Assembly (NCBI GenBank): GCA_020740775.1
Contig: JAHEWK010000001.1
Coordinates: forward strand, 310,001 to 374,000
Direction: 5' to 3'
Length of the DNA stretch: 64,000 nucleotides
Origin: Ilyonectria destructans
Taxonomy: Eukaryota; Ascomycota; Sordariomycetes; Hypocreales; Nectriaceae
Under the pieces are notes generated by a model, which was given only the letters and a program-made list of their open reading frames with translations, was not told where the DNA came from and made no database searches. Within the stretch, counting starts at the first letter, position 1, and every line of letters begins with the position of its first letter. Position numbers and translations under genes: made by a program. Below, piece by piece: positions 1 to 10,796 of the stretch.

Positions 1-565
1 AAGAAGGGGGATTACTCGCTACCCTGGCTTGTTTTTTCCAGAAACCAGAAGGCTTCTGTATTGTCACATTGGGATCTGGCATTGAACAAAAACAGGACCT
101 CGCAAACGTTCCCGCTACATAGTGAGAGTCATGGGGGAAAGCCACTGACGAGGTTTTGAATATAAGCTTTCACATTAAACACGGGGTCCAGTTGTGCTCC
201 TTGCATCCAATGTCACATACTTTACGCTTGCCTCATCTGACTTGGCTCTGGTTGACGCTAGACGCAAATTCGCCAAGATCATCGAGGCTAAAGCGGCTCG
301 ATGTCATCGTCAGGGCAGACCCTGGATCATCCCCGGGTTGTCGGCATCTTCCGAAGCCAATCGTGTATAGATGGACTGAAGAATTGGACATCTCGAAGCA
401 ATGTTGACACCGAGACCCCCTCCCTCTTTTGATCTTCATTTTCATTGCCCGTCCTCTGTTTAACATCTCCTCGTGTATGCTAGATTTACACCGGGCCAGC
501 TGTTGCATCGTACACTCACACACTAGTCAAAGGGGTACCCACCTTGTCTGGTAATCGACTGCGAT
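1..565. other. upstream intergenic stretch, no gene seen
   Basis: Open frames here are short, overlap on both strands and have no recognisable domain. The right end should hold the promoter of the PTH11-like gene that starts at 566. Confidence 0.5.
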
Positions 566-2013
566 ATGTCCTATGCAGTTCCGACACTGATAGGTGTGAG
601 CTCTGCACTTCTGGTGTTGATTACCGTCTTCGTCGCCATCCGACTTTTCACACGCACTTTCCTGCTGCGGAGTATCGATTGGGATGATGGTAAGTACACC
701 TGCTCCCCCTTTGTCGTCTCGGAGTCTGACTTTGGCACAGCACTGGTATTCATCAGCTACGTACGACTCTAGTTCTCCATGCATCAAACAAGCAACAATC
801 GCTTATTATTACAGTGTCTGGCAGTGGTTTTTTTAAGCTCAGTATTTGCCAGTAAGTTCGGCAGATTGACCAGTGTTTTCACGCCTGCCTAGGCTAATGT
901 TGCAGTGACCAATGTCGGCTTTGGATCCCATATGGACGTCATGTCGGCAGACCATTTTCTCCAGTTTCTCAAGGCAAGTGGTTCGGTGAGATATTATTCC
1001 TCTGTCAAGCTAACTCAAAGCTTGGCAGCTTCAAATTGTCACTATGCATAGCTATATCTGGGGTTTCGTTACCGTCAAGATGTCTTTGCGGTCCTCTACC
1101 TCAGATTACTTCCCGGTATCACCCACCGACGCATAAACCAAGGGCTACTTGTTTTGCTGCTAGCTGAGGGAATTGAGGAATGCCTTGTTGTCATTTTCAT
1201 GTGCAACCCGGTAGACAAGGCATGGACGCCTTCAAAAGAGGGCACTTGTCTGGACTTGAGAAGTTTCTACTACGCTTCGGTAAGAATATCAGCAACAGAG
1301 GAGATGCGTAGAACAAATGAGCTGATATTGACACAACTTTAGTTCGGTGTTAAGTTGGCGACGGATATTATTCTCTTCGCCCAGCCGATCCCGGCTGTCC
1401 GCAGACTGCAGCTATCGACAGCGAAGAGGGTCGGTGTTGCGGTAATGCTTTCGCTTAGCTTGTTGTAAGCCCCCTTAATACCCAAATAGCTTGTGAGAAG
1501 AGACTGACGAGTGCAGTGTCTGTGTTATCTCCATCATCAGAGTAACGTACATTTCCATTATAAAGGGTGATATCACATGTAAGTAGGGGATCCAGTGATA
1601 CTGAGAATGCGCCCTAATAAGACGTGACAGATACGCTTGTAGGCCCAATGCTGTGGTCCGAAGTCGAGATCTGTGCTCTCATCCTCTGCGCCTGCATTCC
1701 CTCCTTCCGCCCGTTCCTTCGATGTTTCCCAAGTGTCGACAAGGCGCTTGGTCTTTCATCGGGCGAAGACTCGAAGTCGCCTTACCACCGAGACGTATCC
1801 GGAGGCCGACATTCAGTAACATTAACAGGTCGAAATGACAAACATAAACACTCACGAGGTGGAATATACGAGTCCCCGGACCTTGAGATCACGGCTGCAG
1901 CTACCCCTAGCGGACCCCTGAGCGAGCATGGAAGCACAGAGGAAATATTATCGCACGAGCTTGGTGAATGCAGTGAAACTTTTGTAATCGTGAGTTTGCA
2001 ACCAAGAAAATAG
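566..2013 (+). pseudogene. PTH11-like rhodopsin-domain membrane protein, probably frameshifted
   Basis: Family: fungal seven-helix PTH11-type integral membrane proteins, often sensing or orphan receptors of the plasma membrane. Eight exons can be read: 566-689, 741-760, 815-851, 906-973, 1029-1279, 1343-1464, 1517-1578 and 1631-2013. The intron at 974-1028 uses a GC donor (GCAAGT). The spliced product begins MSYAVPTLIGVSS, with RSIDWDDALVF after helix 1, the family-like VGFGSHMDVM, then WGFVTVKMS. After that the frame must slip one base at about 1083-1087 to continue as FAVLYLRLLPG, CNPVDKAW and EGTCLDLRSFYYAS. Family members carry K-x-S-(I/F)-x-x-LYLR without a break, so I infer a one-base deletion. 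The hydrophilic C-terminal tail starts after FRPFLRC. Splice sites are otherwise good, so a sequencing error is the main alternative. Confidence 0.72.
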
Positions 2014-2862
2014 TTGTTACCCCATAAATTATAATAAAGCTTCGCAAAGGCCACGGCACCGAGGTTGGCATAAGTAAAATGCCACAAATAAATGGTATTG
2101 TGACAGAAACCCCAATGATGCTGATTATGACAAATTGGTACCTTACACACCCTACTGCCGTACGTGCTCTGCGTACCATCTCAGTAGGTCACTGGGATCA
2201 GGGACGCCCAATGAGCTGATGAACGCGTTAAGAGCTCGGCGGGCTGTCTTGGGCACGTCGTGGTCTCACCAAGATGCCGTGACACGAGGGCGTCAATGTC
2301 TGGGTGTCGTGATAGAGATCCCCACACGCATGCCGAAAGATCCAACTTTGAAAGATGTAGTGCTGATCGCCGACGCCCTTGGTGAGTGCAAGATGAGTAA
2401 GAGGAGTAGCAATTGGGTTCTGTAATGCATTCTAGTGGTGAGGTGACTTGGATAAAGGCCTACCAAATTGAACATCTTGCATCGAAAAGATGAGTGAAGC
2501 CATGACTTATATCTTCAACTATTTACCACCCATCTATGCGTTGCTCCAGTAGCAAGTGGGGGGGTAAGGCACGTACCGGGAGATACCCAGCCATCCTTTA
2601 CAGTCCAAGCGAACAAACTAGACCACGAAATCTAACGAGGGGCTCGCACAACTAAGATGTTCAGCGTGATGCAAGGGCGTTTTATACAGTCGCTGGTCAG
2701 ACCCGCACTCACATCTCGGAAAGGCCCACTCTGTACAAGGACCTCGCCACATACGAAGGGCAGAGCCTCAATTGGTCCTAAATCCAGGGGTCTCCAACTG
2801 GGGTAGCTACATCGAGATCAAGAACCAGACTTGTCTTACTCAATCGCCCCTTTAATATCCAA
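2014..2862. other. intergenic, no gene recognised
   Basis: Only short overlapping open frames without domain character. Nothing assignable. Confidence 0.45.
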
Positions 2863-3270
2863 CTAGGTCGTATAAACGAAGTCGGCCCGCTTGTTACTCG
2901 CAAGCCATCTCTGCTCTTCCGTTATAGCATCCCACTTCTCGTCCATCTTGCCTTTGCTTCGGAGCTTGTTCTCTTTCTCTAGAGCGAAATGTATAAAAAC
3001 AGAGCTGCCAAGAATAAATACAGTTTGGTATCCAAGCACTAAACTGTGTCCCACCCAGAACCGGGGAGCCTCCCTAACCAGGTAGATGTTAGATGATACA
3101 ACAGGCGCTGGAAGGTAAGCGCTACGTGCACTGAAAATTAGAGTAGGAGTGCTATATTCCAGAGTAAGGTGCATTGAGGATTAACGCCTGACCTCGTCTA
3201 ACCACCCCCTCCCGCCACAACCCATACTACGGATTTGCCCTTATTACCACTATTGTATAAATTGAACACC
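2863..3270 (-). pseudogene. 3' remnant of a DAL5/allantoate-type MFS permease
   Basis: The readable part ends in a typical DAL5-family C terminus: SSNIYLVREAPRFWVGHS, LEKENKLRSKGKMD, EEQRWLASNKRADFVYTT and stop. It covers the last two membrane segments and the cytosolic tail. Further upstream, near 3245-3190, another short frame (NSGNKGKSVVW) resembles the preceding loop and helix but runs into a stop. No N-terminal half is present before the neighbouring intact permease begins. Both lie on the minus strand about 30 bp apart, so this may be what remains of a tandem pair, although its tail (RREN in the neighbour against EKENKLR here) belongs to a different subgroup. No product is expected. Confidence 0.7.
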
Positions 3271-3299
3271 TTGCGATTCCCCGGCTACACTTTGGGATC

Positions 3300-5083
3300 C
3301 TAAATAGTGTATCTAAAAAACGTAGCATCATCACCCTTGCCACGCTCTGCCATCATTTCCTCCACGGTATACTCTGACGGGCTCTTGTATTCTCGGTCTC
3401 GCCGGGCATTCTCCCGTCGCAGATAAGTCGTCATGAAGATAGAACCTATCAACGACATAGTAAGGAACCCAATAACAGCTCCATATCCAGGGTAGAATTC
3501 AGGCGAGTACTTAGACTGGAACATAAAGCCAGCGATCATTCCACCCAGGTTTCCGAAGCCTTAATCGAGTTAGTCCAACCACTCTGAGGTACTCTTCATG
3601 TAGGGATGGGGCTTACCGATGTGCATCGCAATACCGACTCCTCGCTTGACAGAGCCGCCTATGTTGTTGCCGTTCCAGGCCACACCCTGGGGAACGTTCG
3701 GGAAGACACCGGCTGCAGCCAGGAAACAACCGATGTATTTCACCGTGTTATTGTGACTGGCAATGAGCATGACGAAGCCAACGATGCTGTAAAATGAATT
3801 GAGCGCCTGCGCCAAAAATGAGAGGGAAAGACTAACGATAGTAACCCGAAGCCAATCATATAGATTCCACGTTGGCCGTGGCGATCAGCTACGTAGCCGC
3901 CGGCAACGCAGACTACGCAAGCGACGACGTAAGGAGGGACGGTCATGAGCTGGGCCGTCTCATTGCTGTAGCCTAAGGTGCGGACGATGGTAGGAAGAAA
4001 CAGGGAGTAGGAGTACAAAGGGGTGTAGATGCCAATGGTGATGAACTAGACGATATTGTCAACACCAAGCACATGCAATAGGATTTCCGAAGGAAATCTT
4101 ACCATGTGTACCCAAATCTTCCAATCTTTAATGGCATCCCAGAAATACTTCATGTCGAACTCGTCGGCTAACGCAGATCTGTCCTGCTCCAGCCGGCGAG
4201 TGACCTCTTCTTTCTCTGCGATGGTGAGGAATTTGGCCGTAGAAGGATAATCATTCATGACGAAAAAGGCGGCAAAGGCTGTACAAGATGATTGCTCAGC
4301 ATTCAGTCGCCATTTCATGGGGGGATTGCTGCGAGTAGAGAGCCTGACTTACCAACAACGAGCGTTGCGAGTCCCTCGAGGATAAAGATCCAAGCCCAGC
4401 CGGGCTTGCCTCCAATACCGTCCATCTCCACGATGCCCCTAGCAAGAAGGCCGCCGAAAGCGCCAGCAGCGGTTGCTGCAGAGAAGAAAATCGCCATGCG
4501 GAAACCGCACTCATGGCGACGATACCAGAGGGTAATACTGATGGAGCGGTCAGACCACCACGAGAGTGCGGGGCGGAAGGGATGTCATAGTCACTTACTA
4601 ATAGTTGATACCGGGGAAGAGGCCGCCCTCGGCCAGACCGAGAGCCATTCTACATGCCAAGAGGCCGGCATGGTTGGTAACAAGACCCATGAGAGTACAA
4701 ACGATGCCCCAGACAATCATGATGCATGGGATCCAGATTGAAGGACGGAATTTCTTCATGGCCAGGTTGGAAGGAATCTCGGAAGCGATGTAAAATGGGA
4801 AGAAGACGGCCAACACTACATTGTAGTCGAGGCCGGCCATACCTAGGTCGGCTTCAATTCCGGCCAAGCGGGCATTGCCAATGTTGGTTCGGTCCAAGAA
4901 AGACAGCAGGTACAACAAGGCGAGGAAGGGGATCAACGTCCAGTCAATCTTCCTCAAGAGTTTCTTGGTCGAGACCTGATCGAAACCACTTCTATCAGGA
5001 TCGCTCGAGTACTCCACCTCGATACCGTGGCTGGACGTGGGGATGCCACCATGTTCCTTTTTCTGGGTTTCGTCGGACATCAT
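3300..5083 (-). CDS. MFS permease, allantoate/DAL5 (anion:cation symporter) type
   Basis: Plasma-membrane transporter of the fungal DAL5-like branch, which moves organic anions such as allantoate, ureidosuccinate or vitamins; the substrate cannot be read. The chosen start is the first Met of MMSDETQKKEH at 5083. A hydrophilic N terminus of about 60 residues leads to KLLRKIDWTLIPFLALLYLL and SFLDRTNIGNARLAG, the hallmark first helix and loop. LACRMALGLAEGGLFPGINYY is the helix-4 signature. Several short introns break the gene near 4598-4510, 4320, 4110-4040, 3835, and 3580-3540. Later parts read AGGYVADRHGQRG, WNGNNIGGSVKRGVGIAMHIG and NLGGMIAGFMFQSKYS, with the tail ending FFRYTI. All twelve helices appear to be present. 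Intron edges are approximate. Confidence 0.88.
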
Positions 5084-6975
5084 GGTCCCAGGTCCGAGAT
5101 AAGACAAGGAGGGAAGTTGAATGGATGGAGAGCACAGGCCCAAAGGAACGAAGAATGAGGATGAGATCTATCAGGAAGCACGGTGAGCTTTGTTCGGATT
5201 TAGCGTGAGCGGACAACAAAAGTTTGAGAATACCGAAGAGGATAGATACAGGGACCAAGGGGCTGGATGAAAGGGAGAACGGGGTACACTTATAGTTGCC
5301 CAGACAGCCAAGCTTGATAGACTAAGCTTGTACGTAGACTAAGTGGCATGCAGATGTCTCCCCCTCTACAGACATGGCACATGCGTATGCCTGTGGGTCT
5401 GGGGAAGCATTGAAAGACGAGTAGTGATCGCCTGGGCAACTGAGAAGGCGCTACTGGTGGGTGCCTCCGCATGAAAGTGATGAGCGAACCTAGTTTAGCC
5501 TTCCCCGGAATCGCCACCCCCTGTACGCCTGTACGGCTTGGTGCGGGGGAATTTCATGCTTTGGCCTTCTCCATGGGCTTCAAGTAATGGGGGAAGGATT
5601 CGTGGACCGCGTGGGAGGCACCGGCTAGCGTCTAGGGAGGCTGTGATGACAGGTTAACCAGTAGTGTGCTGGACATGTTGCCTCTAGGAACTGTGGAGGC
5701 CGAAACCGAAACCGATGGAGGGGACGGAGAAGGGTCCCTCCAGAGGGCCCGAAAAACATCGTCTTCCAACCCAAGTTTGCGGTACTCCGTACGGATAAGG
5801 TACAGCAGCATGAATTCAACATGGTCCCCGGTCCGCCGACCCCAACCTTGCCCGTTCTGACCTTCGGCAGACGTCTCCCCCAGATCCTTACCCCGAATTG
5901 AAACAGTAAAAGTGTCCCCCACATTAATAGCTCACGAGGAACCCAATGCCGCGTCGCGACACCTTGACCATTTTTTCCCGTGTGCTAGGTCGACGCTCGA
6001 CAGATGACTCCGACCCGTCCCCACTCCTTGGGAGCCGTGTTGGCTCGGTCCGAGCCGGGCCCACTCTTCCCGGAAATCTCAAAACGGTCCGGTCCCAAGA
6101 TTAGTCAGCTTGTCGACAAGCAACAGTTCCCTACCATACGGAGGCGACACTTGCTGCTGCCCGTGATGACTTGTGGCGGGTTTCTAATCATGACCAAATC
6201 AAGCACACGCTGATTATTAGCTTTAAGCACTGGGGACGAGGGTGCATGGCTACTATCATCTATGTCGATGGATGCGTTAGCTGGAGTAGGTCGATTGACT
6301 CAAACACCAAATCTCTCTAGCGTCCATAACAGTGACAACGCTTTCTAAGTCTTCTGCGACTACACTCCTCGGTGTGATCACAGCCATCTACGTATGTCCT
6401 TCATATTCTCACGAAAATCACCAAGTTCACGAGAACCCCCGACTAGAGGGCATATTTACGCCTCTCAAGGTATGATTCAGAGTCGAGCAAGGCTTGGTGT
6501 GACGCAAGTTTAATCAAAAGAGCGTAGACAACTGAGACAAACGTGAAATGATGAGAATTCTAACGAAGCTTGTAGGCTGGGAAACCCAGTTTAGATTTCT
6601 ACTCTAACCAGCTTGGTTGCTGAGAACTTGGCTTCTCACTTGGGTGTTTGGTAATGACAGGACTGCAGTACGTAGAACTCAGGTCTCAGTCGAATATATC
6701 CCTTCATACTGAGCAACTCAAACAGGGTGAGCCACTGGCCATTTCCCGCTTCCCCATCCCGCACCTTACTACGAGTACTTGGTACGGATCTTCCGAGGGC
6801 TCAATAGAAAATCTATCCTAGGCCAGGAGACTGCCACCTTGGGGAGCAAGATTTGCGCGGTGTGTGATTGGGTTCTTGGCCACGGTGAACAAGGTCTGAG
6901 AGCTATACTTTCGTTAGAATAATAAATCGCGAGTAGGGGATATGTCCTCCAATTCCCAGTATTTCACAGAACTGA
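5084..6975. other. long intergenic region
   Basis: This holds the promoter side of the permease at 3300-5083 and the 3' flank of the SnoaL-like gene. Two overlapping minus-strand open frames near 5625-5924 have no domain character and are probably chance. Nothing else is recognised. Confidence 0.45.
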
Positions 6976-7499
6976 CTAAGTTGTAGAGCAGTTGCCATGG
7001 ACGGTAGTGACTGACAGCATGACGCCGTAGACATGGAACGTCTTTTCCGTTGCCGACTCATCAGCCCCAACAGTCTTGTTGGGGAAGTGCTTGGGCATCG
7101 TCAGCGGACGTGTTTCGCCGTAGGGTTACTCATGATGTGTGAACTCGCATTCCATTGAACCGAACCATCGGCGGGTAACATTGCCGCCCTGGAACTTAGA
7201 ATGGCGTTTGCTCTTGTAGCCACATTTCCCAATACGACTAAACTTCCGTTGGGGGCAAAGAAATCGGTGTAGGCGGATGTTGTCGTCGGATCCTCATTGT
7301 TTCTAAACAACCTGCGCGAAAGACACTATCAGCTTCTGGAGGTTACTCATATCGAGCTCCTTGTGACCTACTCAAAATACCAAGGTCCGAATTCAGGGTC
7401 AACGGGGCAGCCAGGGGAGTAGTCTATCATGGAGATTGCTCGAGAAATGCCAAACAGAAAGCCGAACAGGAAGGGCAAAATATAATGTTTCGTTTTGAT
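6976..7499 (-). pseudogene. secreted SnoaL/NTF2-like protein with lost ATG
   Basis: Three exons give a product of about 130 residues of the fungal SnoaL-like (NTF2-fold) secreted type, function unknown. The first codon falls at 7499 in a good context (CCACC before it) but reads ATC; it is followed by KTKHYILPFLFGFLFGIS, a clear signal peptide. No in-frame ATG occurs before an upstream stop. Intron 1 is 7312-7380 (GTATTT donor, GCGCAG acceptor) and joins FGPW to LFRNNEDP. The core reads YTDFFAPNGSLVVLGN and MLPADGSVQWN. Intron 2 is about 59 bp with an unusual GC donor (GCGAGT), a CTGAC branch site and a CAAG acceptor; it joins WN to HFPNKTVGADES. The gene ends HGNCSTT. Start loss is seen directly; loss of function is inferred. 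Translation from the next Met (MIDYS) would remove the signal peptide. Confidence 0.66.
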
Positions 7500-8584
7500 G
7501 GTGGAAAACCGGTACTGGATCTATGTTCTGATTTGGTGATCCAGAACCAGAACTAGAACAGCATGCCATCACTAGTTGGTTTTATAAGATCTCACCGTCG
7601 GTCAAAGGTACTTTACCTCGGGGTTTATGGACCCGTGAGAGTCCCGGTATCCCCAGCAATCTCCCACAATGACACGCGTTCATCAACTTAAAGTTCGTTC
7701 TAAAACACAAGTGGTTATGCTACCAACGATATTTGTCAGCTCGTGTAGATGAATATGCTTCCAATAACGGCCCTTGCCTCCGGTGCTCGACACTTCATGC
7801 TTATTTACTAACGTCGGCTCACATCCGTGGCTTCCCGCCCCATAATGTGGCCGTCTGTGCTTCGATGGCATTGGTGACTAACGTGACGTCCGAGGCTTCG
7901 GGCATACTGCGCCTCTGCCAGCGTGTAGTAACTAATTCTCACCAAGCACGACATAGACTAGGACCGGGATGCAGCTCAGAGACCATCAATGCACGACACT
8001 CTCAACCATGAGGCGACTTGCTTATTTTGGAATTTTCAAACAGAGCATCCAAGGCAAAGACCCTTTACCTTTCGCATCGGTTTTACACGAGTGAAGTTGC
8101 TAGAGTAAGAGAGCCAAATGCATGAAGAACCCCTGGAGTTGAGACTCATTGCCCCCTCCCCCGGTAAGGTGCTGAGCCTAGACAAATCCATAATCATTGG
8201 AGTTGTTCTTGCAATAAATAATTTAAAAGTCATGTCAGAGAGTCCACTGAGCAGGGACCAAATACATGGAAAGACAACTAGGGTGGATTAGATGTTTGGT
8301 CTAAGTACTTAGACTAAGCTCGAATAACGTTGACTGTCACATTCAGAATATAAGGCATGATAGCACTTCGCAATGGACGCCAGGAACCACGCAATACTGT
8401 GTGACGCGGCCTCCTTCCCAGGGTTAGAAGCTGTCTGCAATGACAATATTATGGGGGGCACGGGGGGGCACGGGGGGGCACCCTCAGGAGAGGGGAATGT
8501 CCTCTGAACTGGTGAGGAAATCTACCCAATTGTAGAGTCTTGTACATGAATACTCCAAACAGTTAGTCTACGGTCAAGACGCAG
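7500..8584. other. intergenic, no gene recognised
   Basis: Short open frames on both strands without recognisable domains. A small G-rich tandem repeat is listed separately. Confidence 0.4.
8453..8481. repeat. G-rich tandem repeat, three 10-bp units
   Basis: The unit CGGGGGGGCA is repeated about three times. The runs of seven G could form a quadruplex on the plus strand. No gene association is evident. Confidence 0.9.
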
Positions 8585-8905
8585 TCAAAGCCATAAAAGG
8601 AAGCGTAAGTAGTTGTCCCAGTCATCACCTGACACTATGCACGCGGGAACCAGTTGCGGCGCAACGGCAATATAGTTGAGAAGGGCCTCTTTAGCAAGCC
8701 GGTCTTGTGTTGCCAAACGAACCGCTGTATCCCAAAATGTGCATCCCAGCTCGATGGCCTTGAGAAGAACAGGCTCGGCTTCCCCCAAGCTCAGGTTGGT
8801 CCCCATACCAGAGCTGATGCCCATGGCACCAAAGCCAGGGGTGTTGACCTCAATGTCGGCGAAGGGGAGTGTCTTGACCTTTTTTAGGTCTGTAATTTGA
8901 ATGGG
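8585..8905 (-). pseudogene. N-terminal fragment of an aldo-keto reductase
   Basis: The minus strand reads [40 protein letters not shown] and [19 protein letters not shown]. This is the first beta-strand, the glycine loop and the D-T-A (catalytic Asp) segment of fungal yakc-type aldo-keto reductases. After DTAV the family expects a Tyr-containing motif, but the frame continues [14 protein letters not shown] and soon stops. The catalytic Tyr, Lys and His regions are absent downstream. The start is also unclear: a splice-acceptor-like TTACAG precedes the first homologous residue. I infer a truncated relic. Confidence 0.72.
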
Positions 8906-9099
8906 GGTTGGGAAAGTTTAGCGGATGGCGTTGAATATATTGAATTGCTAGGATAAGTCCCGAAGAGAGTGCTCCCGAGATGTTAAGTTGGTTCGATTAT
9001 CTTATGATGACGATTGATTTTCTCCTCTTTCCGAGCGGTTGTAAGCCTAACGCCGCCTTAAGTCCATGGTGTGGTTTTAGAAGGCACGATCGCTCCTTT

Positions 9100-9967
9100 T
9101 CAACTCCTCAGTTAACTCGCCGAGCCTTTGGGCCTTAATGACCTCCAAAGCGTAAATTGGTGTGGGGCCGGGAAGTGGGCACGGTTAGATGCCTTAGCGT
9201 TATCCTGGATTGCTATGTTCCCTGCACGACAGGGCAGAGCTGGAAGAGCCTCCCGAGGGTTCCGGAGGCCTGGCCGTTGCTTAACTAGCCAAGCTTGTAG
9301 AACTGTCTTAGCAGGGAGGTCTAGAGCTTGTGCAATTATAAGCCTGATAGTTATAGGGGACTTCGTCCAGGCAGGGGAGCACTCATCTAGTCGTATATAG
9401 ATGCGTAGGTCTTCGGTTTGGCGGGTTGACAGCTGTTGGGGCTGGGGTTGGGGTCTATTGGAGCTTCTGGTCTCTTGAGCTTAGCGGGGCTTTGGGTCTG
9501 CAGCTGGGCTGGTTGCTTGAGTCTGGAAGCAAGCTTGCTAGCATAGGTTGTTGGATCCTGGCGGGGAGACCCAGATAGAGCATTAGACCAGAGGGAGATG
9601 CAGGCAGCCTTCATTTCCTTCATGAATTGCTGGGTGTGGGTAGAAGTGAATTCCTTCGCTGCTTCATCTAGCTTGGCATGCACTGCCCTCAGGGCCTTGA
9701 TCTTATCCTCAAGAATTAAGCGGCTTCGCTCAGCGATCTTAGCTTCATCTGCGCTTGCCATTGCTGTATCTTAGCCACCAAAGATCGATCAGTCCAGGTT
9801 GGTGGCAGCTATATTTGGGCTTATTGGGGGTTGCTGAATCCTTGTTGCAATTGAGGTGTTTTGAATGGGCTGTTAGTGTTTTTGGTGTGTTGTGGGTCAC
9901 TTCCTTAGCAGCTAATGCCAAGAAAGTTAGATGCGGGGGGAAGGTTGGCTGGCGTCGCAGAAACAAG
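9100..9967 (-). mobile_element. relic of a Tad1-type LINE, ORF1 region
   Basis: The frame from 9761 down reads MASADEAKIAERSRLILEDK, then KALRAVHAKLDEAAKEF, a Pro-rich stretch and KPKTYASIYD. This layout (helical N terminus, Pro/Ser/Thr linker, TYA motif) matches the ORF1 protein of fungal Tad-like LINEs. After a stop near 9387, another frame continues with TIRLIIAQALDLPAK and VLQAWLVKQRPGLRNPRE, so the copy is broken by stops and frame changes. No reverse transcriptase or endonuclease domain is present in the window. It is truncated and inactive. Family assignment is from memory of the motif layout and would need a repeat library. Confidence 0.6.
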
Positions 9968-10142
9968 TAACCCAGACCTGCTGTAGGGTAGTTTGCACTC
10001 CGTAGACTTGTAATTTATTTTGCCCCTAATCAAACCCCGCTTCTCAGCTCAAGATCTTTCCCGGTCAATAGACCACATTCTATGTTCATTTGATAGGCAC
10101 TGGAACAATCTGCCATACTGTTCTGGCCCAGAAAGATACATC

Positions 10143-10764
10143 ATGAGCGAAAGAGAGGCGAAGCGCATCCGCCAGGCCTGTCAAAACTGCAGGTATCCTC
10201 ACCTGCCTCCGCATCCGACTCCCAGGGATACAGGTTGATCTAACCATGCAAACCTCATGTAGGCGAAAGAAGACGCGGTGCTCTGGCGAGCGGCCCACCT
10301 GTGCGTTCTGCGCTCGACTCCAGCAAGCGTGCATCTACGATGATTTCTCCTTCTCCGTTGACGGAGAGCGCCCACATCTGTCTCGTCAACAGCATCAGCT
10401 CCAAACAACATACTCTCACGCAACAGGGTCTGCATCAATAGATGCTGGCTCTACGAGTTCGGTTTGTTGCATGATCCCTCCATCGTCTATGTTTCCGTGT
10501 GAAAGAACACATACTGAGCAGCCTGATCACAGCAAGACGTAGCCTTGTCCGCCAGAGTTGCCATGCTTGAGTCTCAACTGAACTCGCTGAATGACATTGG
10601 AAGCGGGTACGTCTGATTTATTGGGCATGAGACTCGGAATGAGATGAGAGCAGGCTTACTGACACATAGCTACTGACAGAAACCTTTTTCTTCCTATGGA
10701 TGGGCCCCGAATCCAGCAGAGCACTTGGAGAACGCCATCTTCCTCAGCGTCGTCACAGTCGTAT

Positions 10765-10796
<32 letters not shown>

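Noticed and set aside
5625..5924. Two overlapping minus-strand frames of about 95 codons
   Set aside because: No domain, biased composition from a G/C-rich stretch, and no conserved start or splice signals.
10767..10795. Poly-proline stretch in the zinc-cluster protein
   Set aside because: Better explained as intronic: a GTATGG donor precedes it and the CATAG acceptor at about 10923 keeps the frame into the conserved domain.
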